A stretch of 64,000 nt of DNA, taken from NCBI GenBank assembly GCA_003342895.1, contig PTFA01000101.1, positions 62,001-126,000 on the forward strand. Reading direction: 5' to 3'. How positions within the stretch are numbered: position 1 is the first letter of the stretch; each line of letters opens with the position of its first letter. The notes under the pieces are model-generated. The model was not told the origin of the DNA. It saw nothing but the letters and a program-made list of their open reading frames with translations, and made no database searches. Origin of the DNA: Casuarius casuarius. Lineage: Eukaryota; Chordata; Aves; Casuariiformes; Casuariidae. A program made the translations under genes and the position numbers. Positions 57,511 to 64,000 of this stretch are shown here, piece by piece.

Positions 57511-60500
57511 TCTTGTAGAACGCAGACTTCTAATTTAGGAGGCATGTATTTAGCGACATACTGTCAAAACAAGTCATAACTTTTCAGGGAGAGATAATGT
57601 GACTGGAATTTACAACTATCAAAACCTTTGCCATGTTTGATCATCTACATAAAACTCTGTCTGCCTAGTACAGCCAGATTTCCTCAAACTTGGGACTCTT
57701 CCACCAACTATAATTGCACAGATCAGTAAGTCACAGTTTCCCAGGTCAGTCCATCTCAGGAGCTGACTAAACCCTGGTATACCTTCCATTTATATGGAAG
57801 AAAGTGAATGCCTTTCTGAATTTATTATAATCATCACTCAGACATAAATGCTTGCCTTTAAAATCAACCCCAAAACATTTAAAGGTTGCTATTAAAAAGA
57901 TTATGGAAAAATTATGGCCTTTCAGATGTGTTAAAAAACTAGAAAAATGCCTTTTGTTTATGTCTTATGATCAGTATACAATATTTGGCCATATTTTGAA
58001 GGGCAAGGGAGATTGTCTGGACTGTAACGAAAATGTTAGCTCATTCCCTGACTATTTTAAAATATTCATTAGGGTGAACCTAAGCTTGTAAAATGGAATA
58101 ATTATTTTAGCATTTTTATCATAATTTATAACATGAACACTGCATGCTAATGAGCAAGAAATAGCCTCAGTGACATGAAGTACCTGAGGAAAAGTACAGT
58201 AACTTGGAACTGACTCATCCCAATGAAGACGTATAGGACAGATGGGAACAAACCAGAAGGCACGTGAGGGTTATGTAAAAAATGTTCCCTTCTGAAAGAT
58301 TTATATTCTATTAAAGTCATCATTATGTTCTTAGCTCCTCATTCAGAGAAAACAGGGTGAATTCTTCCACTCAGAAGCCCCCTGACCTTGTTTTTGCTAG
58401 GAAATTATTTCATGTTAGAAAGTACATAAACATCCTTTAACTAATTTGCTGCTAAATATGTCTGGGCTTCTAGTGCACACAGCTGTAGGTTAGTAGACTG
58501 TGGTTAAATCTAGGAGTACACATTGGGTTAACCATGTACAGGTTGTTCATTGGAACAGTTATCCTTATGCTTATTTCCATTTTACTCGAAATGTATTGCC
58601 GCATTTGTAGACATGGTATGTTTTCCCAGGAAGGACACATTTTCTGAAATTGAATGCCCTTTTTAATACTTCCTTTCCATTCAGGTTGTTGATTCTAGAT
58701 GCTGTGGGAAAATAATTCCTGCAGTGTCCTAAGCAAGCGACAGCACCCATGTAAACATTTATCCTGCCACAAAGGCTGATGTTATTTTTTTACAAACATT
58801 TCAATCTCTTTCATGTTCCTCAGTGCTAGGATGTTCAATCCCATTTGATTTTTCCATTCTAGTTGCTTTTCTTCATAGTCAGCCATTTGGTTTCATTTGT
58901 GGCAGAAATGCTCTTAGCATTGGGGGTATAATTTAGATTTCACAAAGTATATGCTGAATTACGTTCTTTTTATTGTCTCTGGGACAGAATTTCACCCAGT
59001 CTAAAAGGAAATAGCCTGCTGAAGCACCAGAGCTGCACTAATGAACTCTGTCTGGAAACCTGATGTCCAAGAATTCTGGTCAAGCAAAGAGTTAATATAC
59101 TTGAATAATGAAGGAAAGCTCACTGGTTAAAGGTTAAGAACTAAACTGAGAGGATCAGCACAGGTTCTTTATACATTTAGCAGTACATTTGTGAGGAAGA
59201 AAAGAAAGGTGTGAAGATTGTTTTTGTTATTTGCAACAAATATGCCCTACTCTAGGATGACCATCCTGTAAGAGTCAAGAAGGCTTTTGCTAGTTTTATC
59301 AAGTTAAACTCTTGAGTTGGGTCTATTTGGTAGCTATCAATGGGTTTTCAAATTTCAAAAAAAATGAGAAAAAATCATGAACATAGAAAAATGATGAGAG
59401 CTTTTAAATAATAACTGGTCAAGACATAATGTTGGACCTACATTTTTCTGTTTGAAGTTTAGTCAAACAAGGGAGTAATAAATGACAACTTTATGAATTT
59501 GAACCATGATCAGCTGTGTGTTTGAAGAACCTCACTATGTACAGCTTGGTACTGGGGATTCTTCACTGTGATATGATTCACAGTCATGATAAATGTGAGG
59601 CTTGCTTGCCTTCCCTGCTGCCTTTGACTCTATATTGACCTCACTCCACTGGAAGTAAACTTGCATCTGGCACATGGATGATAATGAATGGTCATTAAAC
59701 CTTAATTATCATCTGAACCGCAATTATCATCTGTTTATAATAAACACTTTTGGACAAAGCAGTGGCTATAGTCCAGGACATGCCAACATTTCAAATATGA
59801 AAACTTGGCTTGGACCAACAAGTGGTGATATCTACTGCTTCGGAAATCACTGTCAAAGTGAAGTGGTAAGCCATTTTCAAGCAAGACTGAGCAGAAAGAG
59901 GAATAAACGCGGGGGGAAAAAAACCCCAAAAAACGGAGGTGTTGCTTTAACTGTGGAAGGGAAGTTGTTACTTCAGTATTTGGTAAAGAAAGAGGGACAA
60001 AGAGGATAAGACAATTGTGTGGGAAAGAAGCCTATTTAGAACTGATTCACGAGCTCCTGGAGGTCTTTCAGCCTATTGCCCAAAAGCCTAGAAGAAAATT
60101 CTGCGCAATAAGGAAAGAAAATACTTAAAGGTGTTTTATTACTTTAGGGAAAAGTAATGAATGACTAACCAGTCAAGGCAGTGGTGTAACTTGTTAAATC
60201 CTAGCGAAGAAATATGAAGAAAGATAATGAGCACTTCCCAAAGACGTGTGTCAAAAAGGCTAAAGAATTAGTATAGAAGGAAACTCAGGCTTGGAAGCTG
60301 GATTTTATCCCCTCTAATTTTCAGTGCCCACAATGCACACATTTATGTCCCAGATAGATGCTTATATTCCGTCAGATGAATCCCGTCCAAGGTGCTTAAT
60401 ACATGTGAGCCAAGTGTGTGAGCCCCAAACATAGCAGTCAGTCAAGTGCTCAAAGGCAAGGGGAACACTGCCAGGGCTGGGATACTATGGATTGCTCATT

Positions 60501-62761
60501 TAAAATGTCATCCAAGTCTTAATGTTGGTAAGAGAAGGAAGTAATCCATTTGTTAATTAAAACGAATAGGAATTGGCTAATCCCTCTGCACTACTTTGCA
60601 AATCCAAACTTCCCTTTCCTCCCACTTTTAAATGCTTATAATTTCATAAATCAATGAACCGTCTTCCTTGAAATTTTATTTTCAATCCATACTGACTAGA
60701 TTTTTTGATTTGGTCATATCCTTTAAAACGAGTGGTTCATCATAACCTGTATTACACCCAAATATTTCTGTGAGCTACTCTAGGCTCTACATTTCTTTCT
60801 TTCTCCTTCAAAGGTGCTTAATGAAATCTGCCAAAAGCCCCAAGATCATGAGTCAGTTCCCGTATCAGTTATAAACAGTCACAGCCCCTGGAAGAAGGAA
60901 GCGTGAAGGCTCAGCCCCTTAGTGTGCACTTCTTGTCCGGGCCCTCGGCAGGGAGGAACACGTATGAGCTGTAGCGGTAAGGGGGCTGCCCCTACTTCGC
61001 ACCAGCCTGCAGTCTCAGTCCATGGGCTGTATAAAATGAGCATTTGACATTTCTATATTAAGCTCCTGAGAAAGGCAAGGAAACACTTCCGACCTCAACA
61101 CTGTAAGCAAAGAGCATTTCCTCTCATAGGAGCATCAGAACTGCTGTGACCAGTCTTTTGCAGTCCTTTCCCAGGGAACCACAAAATGTAGATGCTTCAT
61201 GTGACATACGAGAAACATTATAATCCCTGTCACACAGAGTCCACAGTCATGACAGACAGAGATCGTTATAAACCCGTGGCATGAAGTTTATTAAATCTTT
61301 CATAATGTATATTAGCATTCACTATTGTAAATGGGGATTTTCTTGGGAACTATATAAACATCCAGCTACCTTTTAATCTCACTAGGTCTTCAGCCTTAAC
61401 AACATCCTTTGCCAAAAGTTTTAATATTTACTTCTTCTGTAACAACAATATATTTCTTTTTATCTGTTTTGAATTTGCTACCTTTTAATTTTATCAAGTC
61501 TCCATATTCTTGTGTTATGAGACAGGGAGAACAGATGCTCCTGATCTACCTCTTCTATCCTGTTTATTATTTTGCATATTTTTATCACATTCTCTTATTC
61601 CTCTTTTTTATCCCAGTGTTTTCAATTTCTCTTATATGAGTTTTTCCATTGCTCTATTCATTGTATACCAGAAGGTGAAAAATGAAATAATTTTAAAATA
61701 GTTAAATCAGATAAAATGGCCGAAGCTTACAAAAAAAAACAAAATGAAAAAGTTAAAAAACCTCTCTGCAGTGAGGCCAAGGGAAGAAAATATGTTAGTA
61801 TGTAACAAAATATGTTTTTTGAGAAAGGCTCCAGTAAAGAAAATGAATAGCTAAAAAATATGAGTAGCTAAAAAAAAGTTATATATATTTTTATATATAC
61901 ACACATATATATAAATACAGATAAAAATGCAAATGCTCTCATATGCATGAGCATATATATACCCACATACATGCACATACAATAGTTTTGACTTATTTGG
62001 GGATATTCTGAGTCTTATGGCCATAGGTCACTGAAACAGTTAGAATAGTAGCTACAAAGATTTGACAATAGCAATAGGTGGCATCTCAGCGTGTTCCAGA
62101 AACTGCCATATTGTTTTAACAGAATGAACATTAGTTTATATAAAATTTTCACAGTATAGAACAAGCAAGATGGTGCATTTACGTCTGTCCTGTTACCAAG
62201 GAAATTAAGGATAGGTCTTAACACCAACTGCTGAGCCCAGCCTTGCACATATACACAGGTAAGTAACTTTACTCAAGTGCACACATTTTGGCTACATTAG
62301 CTCTCTCATCTTTAATCTAGATTCTGCTTCATCTGATTTATTGAAATAGTTTCCCTCTTAAATCACAGCCTGAAAAGCCTTTTTGAGTTGAAATAGATAA
62401 ATATTCTAGTTTCTTACAAGTAATGTCATATATTTAGTTATTTTTTTACTCTGGAGTTGTCCTTTTACATTATAAATGACAGTGAATGCACTGTATTCGA
62501 ACAGTGAAACTGTAATTCAGTAGAGTCAGCTTCCATACAAAACACGCATCTGTTTTATAGATATATGATTTACGTATGTATATCTGTCTATATTTGATCA
62601 ACATAAGCAAAGCATGATAGCTGAGATACAACAAGTATTTGCTGAGACTTTCCATAAGCACGTGCAGTTCATTTTGCACTTCAAACAGACAGAAGCAAAA
62701 CTGGGAGTGAGAAACATAATCTCACATGTTAATCTCAGTTTCAATTACCATTCAGCAACAC
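57511..62761. other. Long non-coding AT-rich stretch
   Basis: About 5.2 kb with no supported gene or recognised retroposon. The 111-codon ATG-initiated frame at 59674-60009 contains a good donor-like GTAAGCC near 59865 but no convincing acceptor or family motif. GC rises briefly at about 60890-61030. A TA/CA simple repeat lies at about 61880-61913. Confidence 0.5.
61880..61913 (+). repeat. TA-rich simple repeat
   Basis: Alternating TA stretches interrupted by a T run and a short CA segment. Low complexity, likely length-variable. Confidence 0.8.
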
Positions 62762-62895
62762 ACTCGGCGTCAGACAACCCACCGGGTTTGACTAAGGTCT
62801 CGTTTGCCGAGGCAGAAAGGAGCCGAGGCGCTGCAGCGAGCACACAACCCGGGACCGACTGTGACGTTTGGGCACAACTCGGAGAGCGTTCAGGA
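62762..62895. other. CpG-rich patch
   Basis: About thirteen CpGs in roughly 135 bp in otherwise CpG-poor DNA. Words include CCGAGGCGCTGCAGCGAG and CCCGGGACCGACTGTGACG; the latter has TGACG, a CRE half-site. A 99-codon plus-strand frame crosses it but starts upstream in AT-rich DNA and has no recognisable domain. Too short for a classical CpG island; a regulatory patch or a GC-rich first exon of a non-coding RNA is possible. Confidence 0.4.
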
Positions 62896-64000
62896 GACAC
62901 AGAGCTCCCTTAAGGAAGACAAGTGAAGACCACATTTGCCCTTACTCACAATCCTATCTGAACTGAAGGATGGGCTAATGCCTTCTGCCTGTCCCTGCTC
63001 TGTTTTGAGCCATTTGGCCATTCCTCCCTCCAGCCAGGGCATGACCACTGTACATAATCTGCTGAAGCCAGGGCATCGTCTGCCGGAGAAGGAGCAGTCT
63101 TTTATCCCATGCTCTATTCACCTCTGCTTGAATCAGCACAGCCTGACTACCTATCAGTGTCTGTCCAGTGTCTGTCCAGATGATAACGCACCACAATAGC
63201 TTTGATTGGGAAAAGACACACAGGATCTTTCTACGGCCAACGCCAGTGGGGATAGGGCCGATTTCATAAAACCACTAGCAAAGAGCAACGTGAAACTGGC
63301 ACCTTCCTACCCTTGCATTGCAACGACATTTCCTTGACACATAGAGCTCATTCTCCAAAGCCCGCTGTAATGCATACGGTGTTCCTGTCCACAATTACAC
63401 ACGACTTAAGAAATAACAGAGCTGCAAGGCAAAAAAGTGACAGTACTATACAAATTCTGAAGATTTCCAGTTTAGATCTGAAAATGTTTCTTTCCATTAC
63501 AGGACAGAAAGACAAAATTTTGTCAATTCTTAGGAACAAAGCAGCTGCACAAATTTAATTATTTAAATTTAATTATTTAAACAACTGAAACAATTGTTTC
63601 ATTTAGTTTTAAAAATGTTACAGCAGAATACTTTGACATTTTTAAAAGTTCACATTTCTTCAAAATGGGAAATACCCTCAAAGTGATTCTTTCTGCTATT
63701 TCATTTTTAAATAAAAAATTGTTGAAAAATTCACTTCGAGTTCTAGAGATAAGGTTGACCTTCAAGAGAGTATTGGTGACATTTTTGAAATCCAGTGCAA
63801 TGTTTCAAATAAACCTTTGTATCACATTAGCCTTACCTGATAAGAATTCTTGAAATACAGGTCTAGCCTACAGTTATATTTACCTTTTCACTGTTCTTTT
63901 TTGTGACAAGTACTTCTACTTGTGCAAGGAAAGTAGTTGTTTGATTGCGTGCAAGGAAACGGTGTATGCATATCCCCCAAAGACCAATTTTCACATGAAG
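62896..64000. other. Non-coding stretch to window end
   Basis: No gene supported. Contains an 11-bp tandem doubling (CAGTGTCTGTC at 63155-63165 and 63166-63176) and the A/T-rich doubled and palindromic segment at 63551-63601. Confidence 0.5.
63551..63601. repeat. A/T-rich tandem word plus perfect palindrome
   Basis: AAATTTAATTATTT is doubled between about 63551 and 63580, followed by TGAAACAATTGTTTCA (63586-63601), a perfect 16-bp palindrome. Could form a small cruciform; more likely chance in AT-rich DNA. Confidence 0.6.

Noticed and set aside
1..64000. CRISPR array, operon, phage or other prokaryotic system
   Set aside because: No regularly spaced repeats and no dense coding; vertebrate CR1 and MIR-like repeats show that this is animal nuclear DNA.
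1..64000. tRNA, snRNA or familiar microRNA genes
   Set aside because: No B-box-like GGTTCGAATCC sequence, U6-like core or well-known mature microRNA sequence was found on reading; a covariance-model scan would be decisive.

Overview
The window reads as a non-coding stretch of an amniote nuclear genome, most likely a bird (or at least an archosaur). It is AT-rich with only isolated GC-rich patches, has no operon-like coding density, and has no Alu, L1 or other mammal-type repeats. The clearest mobile DNA is CR1 LINE sequence of the avian/reptilian type, alongside decayed MIR-like SINEs and short palindromic repeats remembered from bird, crocodile and turtle genomes. Overall repeat density is low, which favours a bird. 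Family assignments are by eye from remembered consensus patterns; no database was searched.

No host protein-coding exon, tRNA, rRNA, snRNA or known microRNA could be supported. The many open frames of 60-150 codons are what an AT-moderate 64 kb sequence gives by chance, or are antisense shadows of CR1. The window is therefore intergenic (gene-desert-like) or inside a very large intron; the sequence alone cannot decide which.

Layout. 1-6050: AT-rich unique sequence with a CpG-rich patch (about 2780-2930) and hairpin-forming old repeats (3621-3670, 5763-5874). 6051-7870: a CR1 LINE in minus orientation with endonuclease and reverse-transcriptase remnants but no 3' end. 7871-15000: unique sequence with two MIR-like SINEs and two larger inverted-repeat elements (12779-13045 and 13754-13949). 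15000-17500: the most GC-rich part, with a MIR split by an insertion and a plausible conserved element. 17500-41950: mostly unique sequence with scattered old repeats, a 30-bp tandem duplication, a G17 run, a CAT microsatellite in a small GC-rich patch, and one long MIR-like SINE (37892-38047). 41960-44905: CR1-derived pieces, including a 5'-truncated CR1 with a recognisable 3' end. 44906-57000: unique sequence with regulatory-looking segments, including a full CTCF consensus match (51255-51268), a perfect RFX X-box (52090-52103) and a second near-consensus CTCF site (53704-53717). 56172-57510: one hairpin repeat and two MIR-like SINEs. 57511-64000: unique AT-rich sequence ending with a CpG-rich patch (about 62762-62895) and a short A/T palindrome.

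No new multi-gene system was found. The parts most worth following up are the set of palindromic repeats, the CTCF/X-box segment around 51.2-53.7 kb, and the candidate conserved non-coding elements.
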